Origin: Bacteroidales bacterium
GTDB taxonomy: Bacteria; Bacteroidota; Bacteroidia; Bacteroidales; UBA932
DNA: 64,000 nucleotides
Assembly: GCA_017438975.1 (NCBI GenBank)
Contig: JAFRUH010000009.1
Coordinates: forward strand, 62,001-126,000
Direction of reading: 5' to 3'
Below, one piece after another: positions 54,290 to 63,058 of this stretch. Made by a program: the position numbers and the translations under genes. The notes below the pieces were generated by a model. The model was not told the DNA's origin. It did not search any database and was given only the letters and a program-made list of their open reading frames with translations. How positions within the stretch are numbered: position 1 is the stretch's first letter; every line of letters starts with the position of its first letter.

Positions 54290-55725
54290 TATTCTCCTCC
54301 TACCGTCAGGTTTTTCACGAGTACCGTCGGAATCCCGCAGGAGACGGGGACGCTCTGTCCTTTCCCGCAGGTCCATGCCCCTTCGTCGACAATCAGGTCG
54401 TTCCCGACGGCGACGATGTCCGCGAGGGCGGCCGGGCCGTTCCCGATGATGTTGATATCCTTTACCGGCCTGGTCAGACGGCCGTCTTCGATAAGGTAGC
54501 CGCTCCTGACATAGAACGTGAAGTCGCCTTCCCCGATCTTGACCTGCCCGTTGGAAAACTCGTCGACGAAAATGCCCTTCTTCACTTCCGAGACGATGTC
54601 TTCGGGAGCGGCATCTCCATTTTCCATATAAGTCGCCCGCATCCGCGGAATGGGAGCATAGCGGAACGATTCCCTCCGGCCGTTCCCGGTCGGGGAGACC
54701 CCGAAATGTCTGGCGCTGATCCGGTCGTGGAGATAGGAGGTCAGGATGCCGTTTTCGACCATGCAGGTCCGCTGTCCCGGAACTCCCTCGTCGTCGAAAT
54801 TCAGGGATCCCCGGTTCCCCCGGAGCGTCGCATCGTCCACGATGCTGATGTTTTCCGCGCAGACCTTTTGGCCGATCTTTCCGGTAAAGATGGACTGTCC
54901 CTTGCGGTTGAAATCCGCTTCGAAGGCATGGCCCATGGCTTCGTGGAGGAGGATTCCGGAGGCTCCGGCACCCATCACGACGTCCATCTTCCCGCCTTTC
55001 GGGCGCTGCGCTTCGAACCGGTCGTCGATCCCCTTGACGACGAGACCGGCGAGTTCCCGGATCAGTTCTCCGGTCAGCATTTCGACGCCTGTGCGCCAGC
55101 TCCTTGAAGTCGTTTTGTTCTCGGTCTTTCCGTCCTTCTGGAAAATGGCGGAGACGGAGACGGTCCCCATGGGGCGGGTGTCGTATTTCAGCTCCGAGAG
55201 GGAATTGAACATCAGGACATCGCTTACCTCCCAGGAAAGCATGGCGATGACCTTGACGATTCTCGCGTCACGGCTCCGTACTTCTTTTTCGAGGTCGCGG
55301 AGGAAAGGCAGGAATTCCCCGACGGGGGTGCTCCGCCAGTGCTTCCCGACCGGATAGCGGTCGGCCGCGGGATTCGGACTGCCCCGGAAGGGAGCGGCGG
55401 TGCCGTAGTCCGTCACGGAAGGGTTGCCGGAGGAGATGGCCGAAGCGGCCTTGCAGGCTGAGAGCATGTCGGGAAGGGCCGTGCTTTCCGAGTAGGCATA
55501 TCCCGTCTTTTCCCCGCTGAGGACGCGGATGCCGACACCGTAGTCGATATGTTGTCCGCCGGAGGTGACCTCCGAATCCCGGAGCATCAGGTTGCCGTAG
55601 GTCGTATTCTCAAAAAACAGGTCGACATAGTCTCCTCCCCGGGAAATCCCTTCGCCGGTGAGCCGGTGAAGGTCCTGTTCGGTCACGCCGAAGATATCGA
55701 GGTACTGCTGCTTGTCTTTGATCAT
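54289..55725 (-). CDS. tldD: TldD-family metalloprotease
   Basis: The 478-residue protein carries the zinc motif LLHEAMGHAFEADF near residue 255 (HExxxH) and the other family parts: FFENTTYGNLMLRDSEV near 40, GVGIRVLSGEKTGYAYSE near 67, NFDDEGVPGQRTCMVENGILTSYLHDR near 315, and the C-terminal IGEGDFTFYVRSGYLIEDGRLT. With TldE it forms a protease that in E. coli processes microcin B17 and degrades CcdA. It overlaps the upstream kinase gene as ATGA. Confidence 0.94.
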   Translation of the reverse strand: MIKDKQQYLDIFGVTEQDLHRLTGEGISRGGDYVDLFFENTTYGNLMLRDSEVTSGGQHIDYGVGIRVLSGEKTGYAYSESTALPDMLSACKAASAISSGNPSVTDYGTAAPFRGSPNPAADRYPVGKHWRSTPVGEFLPFLRDLEKEVRSRDARIVKVIAMLSWEVSDVLMFNSLSELKYDTRPMGTVSVSAIFQKDGKTENKTTSRSWRTGVEMLTGELIRELAGLVVKGIDDRFEAQRPKGGKMDVVMGAGASGILLHEAMGHAFEADFNRKGQSIFTGKIGQKVCAENISIVDDATLRGNRGSLNFDDEGVPGQRTCMVENGILTSYLHDRISARHFGVSPTGNGRRESFRYAPIPRMRATYMENGDAAPEDIVSEVKKGIFVDEFSNGQVKIGEGDFTFYVRSGYLIEDGRLTRPVKDINIIGNGPAALADIVAVGNDLIVDEGAWTCGKGQSVPVSCGIPTVLVKNLTVGGE

Positions 55726-56291
55726 TGATAGCTGTTTCTTATTTTTTCATAAAGGTCGGGATCGTGGAGGGTGATCCCTTTCCGGCCTCCTTCCGCGATA
55801 AGGCGGAACGGCGGCTCGGAATTGTCCGCCAGCATCCAGCTGTCGCATTCCGGAAGATAGATTTCGAAAAAGTTCTTCAGGCCGGCGTCATAGCGGCGCT
55901 GGATGGTCTCGTCCTTGACGTTGTGTCCTCCGGCTGCAACCCGCGCCCGGACCCGTTCCCGGGCCAGTTCGGGCGAGGAAACCCAGAGATACAGGATGGA
56001 CACGGTATAGCCCATCTCCTTGGACGTCCGGACCATCTGGAGAAGCGACCGGGTCGCGAGGGTGCTTTCGATACAGAAATCGACCCGGCGCCCGAGCAGG
56101 CGCTGGATCTTCATCAGCATGTACCGTCCGGCGAGGATCGAGGCGGCGTCGGGATTGGAAGGGGAGAGGCTCTTTGCGAATTCGTCCGAATTGACGAATT
56201 CGGTGCAGTCGAGGAGTTCCGGCAACTGGTTGTAGGAGGCTGTCGTCTTTCCGGAGCCGTTGCATCCGGCTATGATATAGAGCCTGGGCAT
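55722..56291 (-). CDS. Zeta-toxin-like P-loop kinase
   Basis: The 189-residue protein has Walker A GCNGSGKTT near residue 9, NSDEFAKSLSP near 34, ESTLATRSLL near 75 and the Arg-rich ARERVRARVAAGGHNVKDETIQRRY near 110-135, a pattern of the zeta-toxin family. Zeta toxins phosphorylate UDP-N-acetylglucosamine; many chromosomal relatives of this size have no antitoxin and unknown substrates. No epsilon-like antitoxin gene lies beside it. It is coupled to tldD by an ATGA overlap and starts 6 nt after a peptide transporter gene. Confidence 0.85.
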   Translation of the reverse strand: MPRLYIIAGCNGSGKTTASYNQLPELLDCTEFVNSDEFAKSLSPSNPDAASILAGRYMLMKIQRLLGRRVDFCIESTLATRSLLQMVRTSKEMGYTVSILYLWVSSPELARERVRARVAAGGHNVKDETIQRRYDAGLKNFFEIYLPECDSWMLADNSEPPFRLIAEGGRKGITLHDPDLYEKIRNSYQ

Positions 56292-56297
56292 ACTTCT

Positions 56298-57971
56298 TTA
56301 TGCGGTTGCGGTTTCAAGTCGTTTCATCAGGGCGAACATGACGAGTCCGGCGAGGGCGCAGAGTCCGGCGAGGATCGCCCAGATCATCCAGAGGCTCATC
56401 TTGTCCCAGAGCAGGGAAGGGATGGAACTGAGATAGTTCCCGAGGGCCGTCGCGGCGAACCAGCCGCCCATCATCGCCCCCTTGAGCTTGGGCGGGGCTA
56501 CTTTCGTGACGAAAGAGATGCCCATAGGGGACAGGAGCAGTTCCGCGAAGGTCAGGACCAGGTAGGTGGACATGAGCGGCGTCACCCCGACCTTCGGACC
56601 GCCGATGACCTGCGGCATGACCAGGCCTGTCGAGGCGAGGGTCATGATCAGGAAGCCGCAGGCGGCGACGAACATTCCGAGTCCGATCTTCTTCGGGGCG
56701 GAGGGCTCCCGGTTCCGTTTCGCGAGGGCAGCGAAAATAGCCATGGACACCGGGGTCAGGGCGACGACAAAGAAGGGATTGAACTGCTGGAATTCCTGTG
56801 GAAGGACGGGAATCACCGGGTCCATCCTGCGGTACACCGCCAGGACGCCGCCCCAAAGGGCGAGGGTCAGGATCCCGAGGCCGGCCTTGCCCTTGTCGGA
56901 ATCGCTCTGGAAGGCGCCGACCAGGGTATAGACGGAAACGGCGAGCATCATCAGGGCCCAGACATTGAACCCGATCCGGGGCCATCCCGAAACCGTGCTT
57001 TCCGTATAGTCCCGGGCGAAGACCGTCAGGGTCGATCCGTTCTGGTTGAAGGCCATCCAGAAGAAAATCACGACGGCGAACACCAGCAGGAGGGCCACGA
57101 CGCGGCTTCGGGTCTGCTCCCTGCTGAGCGGCTGGACCGTCGTCTCCCCGGAAGAGGATACCTGCTTGGCGTTGACATCGGCGTGGGCGAACCATTTCCG
57201 GCAGCCGAAGTAGATGGCCATGGACACGATCAGGGAGATGCAGGCGACGGCGAAACCGAGGTTGTAAGCGGTGGAGAGCTTGTCCAGGTAGAACCGGCAG
57301 AATCCGGTGATTCCCTGTCCCGGGGCGATGGACATCCCGCTCGCGAGGAGGATCTCATTGAGCGAACCGAACGCTCCCGGGTCGGGAGTCCCGGCCTGGG
57401 CTCCATCGAGGATCCGGTGGGCGAGGGAAGGGAGGTCTCCGTTGTAGACGAGCCCGTATCTGGCGAGATGCCGGCTCGTCAGGGCGGTCGCGGCGGCGGG
57501 AGCGAACATGGCTCCGATGTTGATGGCCATATAGAACAGGCTGAAGGCCGAATCCCGTTTCGCCGCATATTTCGGATCGTCATAGAGGTTGCCGATCAGG
57601 ACCTGGAGATTGCCCTTGAAAAGGCCGGTTCCGATGGCGACCAGAACGAGAGCCCCGATCATCAGGACGAGTCCCGTCGTGCCCGCGGCCGTAGGAACGG
57701 ACATGCAGGCATACCCGGCGAACATGACGGCGATGCCGGCCGTTACGCATTTCCCGTAGCCGATCCGGTCCGCGATGATGCCCCCGACCAGGGGCATGAA
57801 GTACACGGCTGCGAGGAAGATCGCATAGATCTGCCCGGCCGCCGCGGTGGATAATCCGAATTTGGCCTGCAGGAACAGCATGAAGATGGCCAGCATCGTA
57901 TAATAGCCGAAGCGCTCGCCCGTATTGGCGAGGGCGAGCGCATACAGACCTTTCGGTTGTCCTTTGAACAT
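56298..57971 (-). CDS. POT-family peptide transporter (first copy)
   Basis: The 557-residue protein is a proton-driven oligopeptide transporter with 12-14 membrane segments. The N-terminus LALANTGERFGYYTMLAIFML matches the POT ExxERFxYY motif in TM1, followed by GGIIADRIGYGKCV near residue 63 (motif A-like). LLSPMGISFVTKVAPPKLKG near 475 is the other family signature. It is about 35-40 % alike to its neighbour by eye and is separated from it by 6 nt. Confidence 0.93.
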   Translation of the reverse strand: MFKGQPKGLYALALANTGERFGYYTMLAIFMLFLQAKFGLSTAAAGQIYAIFLAAVYFMPLVGGIIADRIGYGKCVTAGIAVMFAGYACMSVPTAAGTTGLVLMIGALVLVAIGTGLFKGNLQVLIGNLYDDPKYAAKRDSAFSLFYMAINIGAMFAPAAATALTSRHLARYGLVYNGDLPSLAHRILDGAQAGTPDPGAFGSLNEILLASGMSIAPGQGITGFCRFYLDKLSTAYNLGFAVACISLIVSMAIYFGCRKWFAHADVNAKQVSSSGETTVQPLSREQTRSRVVALLLVFAVVIFFWMAFNQNGSTLTVFARDYTESTVSGWPRIGFNVWALMMLAVSVYTLVGAFQSDSDKGKAGLGILTLALWGGVLAVYRRMDPVIPVLPQEFQQFNPFFVVALTPVSMAIFAALAKRNREPSAPKKIGLGMFVAACGFLIMTLASTGLVMPQVIGGPKVGVTPLMSTYLVLTFAELLLSPMGISFVTKVAPPKLKGAMMGGWFAATALGNYLSSIPSLLWDKMSLWMIWAILAGLCALAGLVMFALMKRLETATA

Positions 57972-57977
57972 TCCGAT

Positions 57978-59540
57978 TTAAGCGTTGGTTACTCTTTCAA
58001 GCCATTTGACCATGCCGAACATGACGCCCATCGAGATGAGGCAGAGGCAGAAGAATACGCCCCAGCACCATCCGAGCGGCATGACGTTGTACATCTTCGG
58101 ACCGAGGAAGAGGAAGAGGTTGCCGATGGCGGTGGCGCCGAGCCAGAGACCCTGGCAGAGGCCCTGCATGCTCTTCGGGGCGACCTTCGAGACGAAGGAA
58201 AGACCGAGCGGGGAAATGAAAAGCTCCGCGACGGTAAGGAAGAAGTACATGACGATCAGGACCCACGGACCGGCCTTCATCGAAGCCTGGGTGGCGGTAT
58301 CCTGGGCGAGGAAGCTCTGGGCGGAAGGATAGCCCATCTTGAAGGAGAAGATGCTCAGGAAGAGATAGGCGATGGCGGCGATGCCCATACCGTACGCAAT
58401 CTTCCGGGGCGTGGAAATCTGCTTGCCGCGTTTTCCGAGCCATCCGAAGAACCACATGATGAGCGGGGTCAGGACGATGACGAAGAACGGGTTGACGGCC
58501 TGCCAGATTTCAGGGGCGATCTTGCTCGTATTGACGAAGTCACGGGCGAAGAAGGAGAGGGACTGTCCGTTCTGGTGGAACGAGAACCAGAAAAAGATGA
58601 CGACGCCGAGGACGGCGAAGAGAGCGTACATCCGCTGCTTGATCTCCTTCGCCATGGCGATCTTCTCTTCTTCGGTATAGCCGGCTGCGACGGCGGCATC
58701 TTTCTTTCCCGGTGTCGGGAAGATCTTCTTCGTGGACATGAAGATGGCCAGGGAGAGCAGCATCGCGAGGACGGAGGCGATGAAGGAGAAGTGGACGCCG
58801 GTATTGAAGAAGTTGAGGTAGTCGGAGCAGAACCGTCCGACGGCTTCGAGGTTGGCGGGATCCAGGGTCGCACCGGCGTTGGCCGCTTCCGCAAGGAGGT
58901 TATCGGAGACCGTTCCGCTGGCGATGAACTCATGGCAGAGGCGCGGGAGCTGGGCATTGTAGGTGACGTTGTGGAGACCGAGCCACCACTGGCGGATCAA
59001 CGGGGCCACGAACGGGGCGACGAGACCGCCGATATTGATGAAGACATAGAAGATCTGGAAGCCGGAATCGCGCTGTCCCTGGGCCCATTTGAGCTTCTCG
59101 GGGCCTTCCTTGGCCGCATCGGCCTCGAAATTGTCATAGAGCTGGCCGACGATGGCCTGGAGATTCCCCTTGAAAAGGCCGTTGCCGAAGGCGATCAGGA
59201 AGAGCGCCAGGCAGGTCAGGGGCAGGAGCCAGACTTTGTTCTCCGGGGTCGCGAAGATCGGGATGGAGAGGAGCACATAGCCGAGGGCCATGATGATGAG
59301 ACCGCGCTGGATCGTCCCCTTGTAGTTGGAGGTCCGGTCCGCGATGATACCGCCGACCAGGGCGAGGACGTAGATGCCGCAGTAGAAGAAGGAATAGATG
59401 AGTCCCGCCTTGGTATCGGTCAGACCGAACTTGGAGCAGAGGAAAAGGGTCAGGACCGCATTCATGATGTAGTAGCCGAAACGCTCGCCCATGTTGCTGA
59501 GAGCGGCGGCCAGCAGTCCTTTCGGATGATTTTTGAACAT
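57978..59540 (-). CDS. POT-family peptide transporter (second copy)
   Basis: The 520-residue paralogue opens the operon. It shares the TM1 motif (LSNMGERFGYYIMNAVLTLF), GGIIADRTSNYKG near residue 62, RDSGFQIFYVFINIGGLVAP near 155 and FISPLGLSFVSKVAPKSMQG near 428. Both copies keep the proton-coupling glutamate and arginine of TM1, so both should be active. Tandem copies may differ in peptide range. It is transcribed from the strong promoter at 59612-59581. Confidence 0.94.
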   Translation of the reverse strand: MFKNHPKGLLAAALSNMGERFGYYIMNAVLTLFLCSKFGLTDTKAGLIYSFFYCGIYVLALVGGIIADRTSNYKGTIQRGLIIMALGYVLLSIPIFATPENKVWLLPLTCLALFLIAFGNGLFKGNLQAIVGQLYDNFEADAAKEGPEKLKWAQGQRDSGFQIFYVFINIGGLVAPFVAPLIRQWWLGLHNVTYNAQLPRLCHEFIASGTVSDNLLAEAANAGATLDPANLEAVGRFCSDYLNFFNTGVHFSFIASVLAMLLSLAIFMSTKKIFPTPGKKDAAVAAGYTEEEKIAMAKEIKQRMYALFAVLGVVIFFWFSFHQNGQSLSFFARDFVNTSKIAPEIWQAVNPFFVIVLTPLIMWFFGWLGKRGKQISTPRKIAYGMGIAAIAYLFLSIFSFKMGYPSAQSFLAQDTATQASMKAGPWVLIVMYFFLTVAELFISPLGLSFVSKVAPKSMQGLCQGLWLGATAIGNLFLFLGPKMYNVMPLGWCWGVFFCLCLISMGVMFGMVKWLERVTNA

Positions 59541-59580
59541 ATAATTTTAAGTATTTAAAGAATAATCGGGTCTTATTTCA

Positions 59581-59612
59581 CAAATATAGCAAAGTTTTCG
59601 CGATAAGTCAAA
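59581..59612 (-). promoter_or_regulatory. Promoter of the seven-gene peptide operon
   Basis: On the minus strand, TTTG (59612-59609), 20 nt, then TATATTTG (59588-59581), a full match to the Bacteroides consensus. Transcription should start near 59574, about 34 nt before the first POT gene. Confidence 0.82.
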
Positions 59613-59619
59613 GATTTAT

Positions 59620-59627
59620 TATATTTG
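59620..59627 (+). promoter_or_regulatory. Promoter -7 element of the acyltransferase operon
   Basis: TATATTTG lies 8 nt before the ATG of the acyltransferase gene, so the transcript would be nearly leaderless. The -33 region is weak. It is divergent from the peptide operon promoter. Confidence 0.6.
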
Positions 59628-59635
59628 TCCTAATT

Positions 59636-60565
59636 ATGGAAAAGAGAAAAATGAATTTCGGCCAGAAACTCATGGCTTCCCTGGTCCGTCTCCTGGGCCG
59701 GCTTCCCTTGGGTTTCCACCGGGCCTGCGCCGATGCGTTCGCCTGGGTGCTCCGGAACGTGCTCCATTACCGTGAAAAAGTCCTTATCACCAACATCTCG
59801 AGGAGTTTCCCGGACATGAAATACGATGAGATATCGAAGACGGCGAAGCGGTTTTACCGGCATTTCGCGGATATCTATACGGAAGCCGTCTGGAATGCCG
59901 CCAACCATGGGGAAAAGGGCCTGAAACGCCTGCATGACAGTCATATCGTCGAGCTGACCAACGTTTCCGAGATCAACCGGATCTTCGAGAAGGCACCGAG
60001 CGTGATGCTCCTGAGCAGCCATACCGGCAACTGGGAACTTTTCGGGGGACTCTGCGAATTCAACTACACCGACGAGCCGCTGCTGGTCCGGAACGAGAAC
60101 CTGACGGTCGTCTACAAGGAATTGCACAGCAAGCTCTGGGACAGGGTCATCGAAGAGATGAGGCTGGCTCCGCTCGAGGAGTCCGGCTTCTGCGGTTATC
60201 TCGAGACCGGGAACATCCTCCGCTATGCGGTCCGGCACAAGGACGAGAAACTGTTCTATTATTTCATTACCGACCAGCACCCGTACGGGAATTCCGCCCG
60301 TTTCGAGCTGGAGTTCATGCATCAGAATACGAAGGCCATGTTCGGCGGCACGTCGCTTGCATGTAAATTCGGGTTCGCCGTCATGTATCTCCGGTGGGAA
60401 ATCGTGGAACGGGGCAAGTACAAGATGACCTTCGTCCCGATCTGCGAGGACGCCTCCAAGATGACTCCCGAGGAGGTGATGGCCGGGTTCTACCGACTGC
60501 TGGAAGAAGATTTGAACAAACAGCCATGGGACTACCTGTGGACACATAAAAGATGGAAATCCTGA
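59636..60565 (+). CDS. LpxL/HtrB-family lipid A acyltransferase
   Basis: The 309-residue protein belongs to the bacterial lipid A late acyltransferase family, which adds an acyl chain to lipid A or a related lipid at the inner membrane. The catalytic HxxxxE motif is in LLSSHTGNWELFGG near residue 125. VLITNISRSFPDMKYDEISK near 47 and ITDQHPYGNSARFELEFM near 210 are family features. E. coli LpxL is 306 residues. An ATG at 59651 (MNFGQK) is an alternative start that would leave a longer leader. Confidence 0.9.
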   Translation: MEKRKMNFGQKLMASLVRLLGRLPLGFHRACADAFAWVLRNVLHYREKVLITNISRSFPDMKYDEISKTAKRFYRHFADIYTEAVWNAANHGEKGLKRLHDSHIVELTNVSEINRIFEKAPSVMLLSSHTGNWELFGGLCEFNYTDEPLLVRNENLTVVYKELHSKLWDRVIEEMRLAPLEESGFCGYLETGNILRYAVRHKDEKLFYYFITDQHPYGNSARFELEFMHQNTKAMFGGTSLACKFGFAVMYLRWEIVERGKYKMTFVPICEDASKMTPEEVMAGFYRLLEEDLNKQPWDYLWTHKRWKS

Positions 60566-60566
60566 T

Positions 60567-61592
60567 ATGAAGATCCGTTTTATCGCAGCCCTGGGCCTGC
60601 TGATGGCCCTTCCGACAGCCCTTTCCGGGCAGAATTCCCTTACCTATTTCCTCCCCTCGACCCGGATCGGCGTCGACGTTGAAGCCGTCGTGGAGACCTT
60701 CCATCCCGGCCCCTATGCCGGGTATGCCAAGAAGTTCCTCGGCATCGAGGCGAAGCAGGAAGCTTCCGTCCGGACGTATGTCTCCTCCGTTTCGGTCGAA
60801 CCTACCCTCGAGGCGGATCCATCCGCCCGTTACCAGGCCGCTTCTTCCGAAGCGGTCGGGCAGGCCCTGACCCTTTCCACGCAAGGGTTGGTCTCTCTCG
60901 GGACCGGCGGCGGTATGGAATCCCTGAGATGGACATTTCCCGCTCAGGATGCGGCGGATTTCTCCCGTCTCGGAGTGAGCTCCCCCTACCGGACTGAAAA
61001 GAAAGTGACATATAAGAATGTCCAGACGGATACGTCCGTCACGCGCGTCGCCACGACGCGGGATGTAACGGTCGCCCTTACCCCCGAGCAACGCGCCCGG
61101 GAAGCGGCCGACATGGTCCTGAGGGCCCGTCAGGAGCGTTTCAACATCACGATCGGGAATACGGATGCCACCTATAGCGGCGAAGCCCTCGGGAGCGCCA
61201 TCGCGGAGCTCTCCCGGCTGGAGGAAGAGTATCTGACCCTGTTCGTCGGTTACACTACCCGCCAGGTCCAGAACGCATCCTTCTCCGTCATCCCCGTCGA
61301 GGGGAAGGAAGATGCCGCTTATCCCGTCTTCCGGCTCTCTCCGGAAGGGGGACTGACCTCTCCCGAATCCGGGAGCGGTACCCTCTATTTCCTGTCCTTC
61401 AAGGCGGCGCCCATCGCCGCGCCGGCAGCGGACGGTGCCCGCAAGTCCTCCAAGGGCGGACAGGTCCTGTACTATCGGATTCCCGCCGTCTGCGAAACGG
61501 CGCTCACCAACGGCCGGGAGACCCTTCTCAAGACCCGGATCCCGGTTTATCAGTTCGGCGAAACCTCGTCTTATCCAATCAATGTTAAATAA
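60567..61592 (+). CDS. DUF4831-family secreted protein
   Basis: The 341-residue protein has a signal peptide ending ALSGQ and the DUF4831 pattern: SLTYFLPSTRIGVDVEAV at the start of the mature protein, GPYAGYAKKFLGIE near residue 50, and a middle part with REAADMVLRARQERFNITIGN near 175-195. The family is found in Bacteroidota and has no known function. It starts 1 nt after the acyltransferase gene, so an envelope role is likely. Confidence 0.85.
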   Translation: MKIRFIAALGLLMALPTALSGQNSLTYFLPSTRIGVDVEAVVETFHPGPYAGYAKKFLGIEAKQEASVRTYVSSVSVEPTLEADPSARYQAASSEAVGQALTLSTQGLVSLGTGGGMESLRWTFPAQDAADFSRLGVSSPYRTEKKVTYKNVQTDTSVTRVATTRDVTVALTPEQRAREAADMVLRARQERFNITIGNTDATYSGEALGSAIAELSRLEEEYLTLFVGYTTRQVQNASFSVIPVEGKEDAAYPVFRLSPEGGLTSPESGSGTLYFLSFKAAPIAAPAADGARKSSKGGQVLYYRIPAVCETALTNGRETLLKTRIPVYQFGETSSYPINVK

Positions 61593-61603
61593 TAGATCAG
61601 CAA

Positions 61604-63058
61604 ATGACAATCAAAGATTTACAGCCCAAGGTCGTTTGGAATAACTTCTACGGCCTTACCCAGATCCCGAGACCCTCGAAGCACGAAGGAAAGGTAATCG
61701 AATACCTCTATAATTGGGGCGTCAGCCATGGTCTCGAGACCATCAAGGACGAAACCGGCAACATCATCATCCGCAAGCCGGCCACCCCGGGATTCGAGAA
61801 CCGCAAGGGTGTCATCCTCCAGGGACATATGGACATGGTTCCGCAGAAGACGGGCGACAGCAACCATGATTTCCTGAATGACCCGATCACGACCCTCATC
61901 GACGGAGACTGGGTTACGGCGGACCGTACCACCCTCGGCGCGGACAATGGGATCGGAGTCGCGCTCGGACTGGCCGTCCTCGAAGATCCTGCCGTCAAGC
62001 ATGGACCGGTCGAAGTGCTGGTGACCTATGACGAAGAGACCGGCATGACCGGAGCCAACAAGCTGCGCCCCGGCGTCCTGAAAGGGGACATCCTCATCAA
62101 CCTCGATTCCGAGGACGAGGGCGAACTCTGCGTCGGATGCGCCGGCGGACTCGACGCCAAAGCCGATTTCAAATACCGCAAGTACAATACGCCGAAGGGC
62201 TACAAAGGTCTCCGCATCAAGGTCAGCGGCCTGCAGGGCGGCCATTCCGGCATGGACATCTCCCTCTACCGCGCCAATGCCAATAAGGTGATGTGCCGCA
62301 TCCTCCTTCCACTTCTCGAGAATTTCGGGGCGAAGGTCGTGTCCTTCACCGGCGGTTCCCTGCGGAACGCCATCCCGTTCGAAGCCGTTTGCGAAATCGT
62401 ACTTCCGGAAGAGAATGTCAACTCTGTCAAGAAACTGATCGTCAATATCTTCGAGGAGGTCAAGGCGGAATACGTCGAGAGCGATCCTTCCGCTGCGATG
62501 GAACTGACAAGCGTTCCGGCCGCCCCGAAGTTCATCCAGGGGAGCGTCATGCTCAATGCGGTCAAGGCGATGATCGCCTGCCCGTCGAACGTAATCCGGA
62601 TGAGCCAAAGCATGCCCGGCCTTACGGAAACCTCGATCAATATGGCGATCGTCCGTACCGAGCGCGGTCATATCCGGGTCCATTCCCTGATGCGCAGCGC
62701 CATCGATACCGCCAAGGCGGATCTCGCCGAGCGGGTCCGCTGCATCTTCGAACTGGCCGGTGCCGAGATTTCCTTCGCCGGCGGCTACAGCGGCTGGCGC
62801 CCGAAACTCGACACTCCGATGAACAAGGTCATGATGGAGCAGTTCGAGAAGGTTTACGGCTATCCGATGAAGGTCATGGCGACCCACGGCGGTCTTGAAT
62901 GTGCGATCATGGGCGCGAAGTATCCCAACTGGGAGATGGTCTCGATCGGACCCACCATCCGTTATCCGCACTCTCCGGACGAGCGTCTGAAGATCGATAC
63001 GGTCGGACGGACCTGGGACTATCTCAAGGCCGTTCTCGAGAACGTCCCCGAAAAATAA
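61604..63058 (+). CDS. pepD: Aminoacyl-histidine dipeptidase (PepD, M20 family)
   Basis: The 484-residue zinc peptidase splits Xaa-His and other dipeptides. The M20 metal ligands are visible: GHMDMVPQ near residue 73, TLGADNGIGVALG near 107 with the bridging Asp, TYDEETGMTGA near 137 with the general-base and ligand Glu, and the late His in MATHGGLECAIMG near 430. QIPRPSKHEG at the N-terminus is typical of PepD. The length fits (485 in E. coli). Its stop shares a base with the next start (TAATG). Confidence 0.95.
   Translation: MTIKDLQPKVVWNNFYGLTQIPRPSKHEGKVIEYLYNWGVSHGLETIKDETGNIIIRKPATPGFENRKGVILQGHMDMVPQKTGDSNHDFLNDPITTLIDGDWVTADRTTLGADNGIGVALGLAVLEDPAVKHGPVEVLVTYDEETGMTGANKLRPGVLKGDILINLDSEDEGELCVGCAGGLDAKADFKYRKYNTPKGYKGLRIKVSGLQGGHSGMDISLYRANANKVMCRILLPLLENFGAKVVSFTGGSLRNAIPFEAVCEIVLPEENVNSVKKLIVNIFEEVKAEYVESDPSAAMELTSVPAAPKFIQGSVMLNAVKAMIACPSNVIRMSQSMPGLTETSINMAIVRTERGHIRVHSLMRSAIDTAKADLAERVRCIFELAGAEISFAGGYSGWRPKLDTPMNKVMMEQFEKVYGYPMKVMATHGGLECAIMGAKYPNWEMVSIGPTIRYPHSPDERLKIDTVGRTWDYLKAVLENVPEK

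Noticed and set aside
55722-56291. A complete toxin-antitoxin system
   Set aside because: No antitoxin ORF is adjacent, and the gene is embedded in an operon of transport and protease genes.
55725-57854. A 709-residue plus-strand frame opposite the zeta-like kinase and POT genes
   Set aside because: It is a shadow of membrane-protein genes; the translation is His/Gly/Asp-rich and not protein-like.
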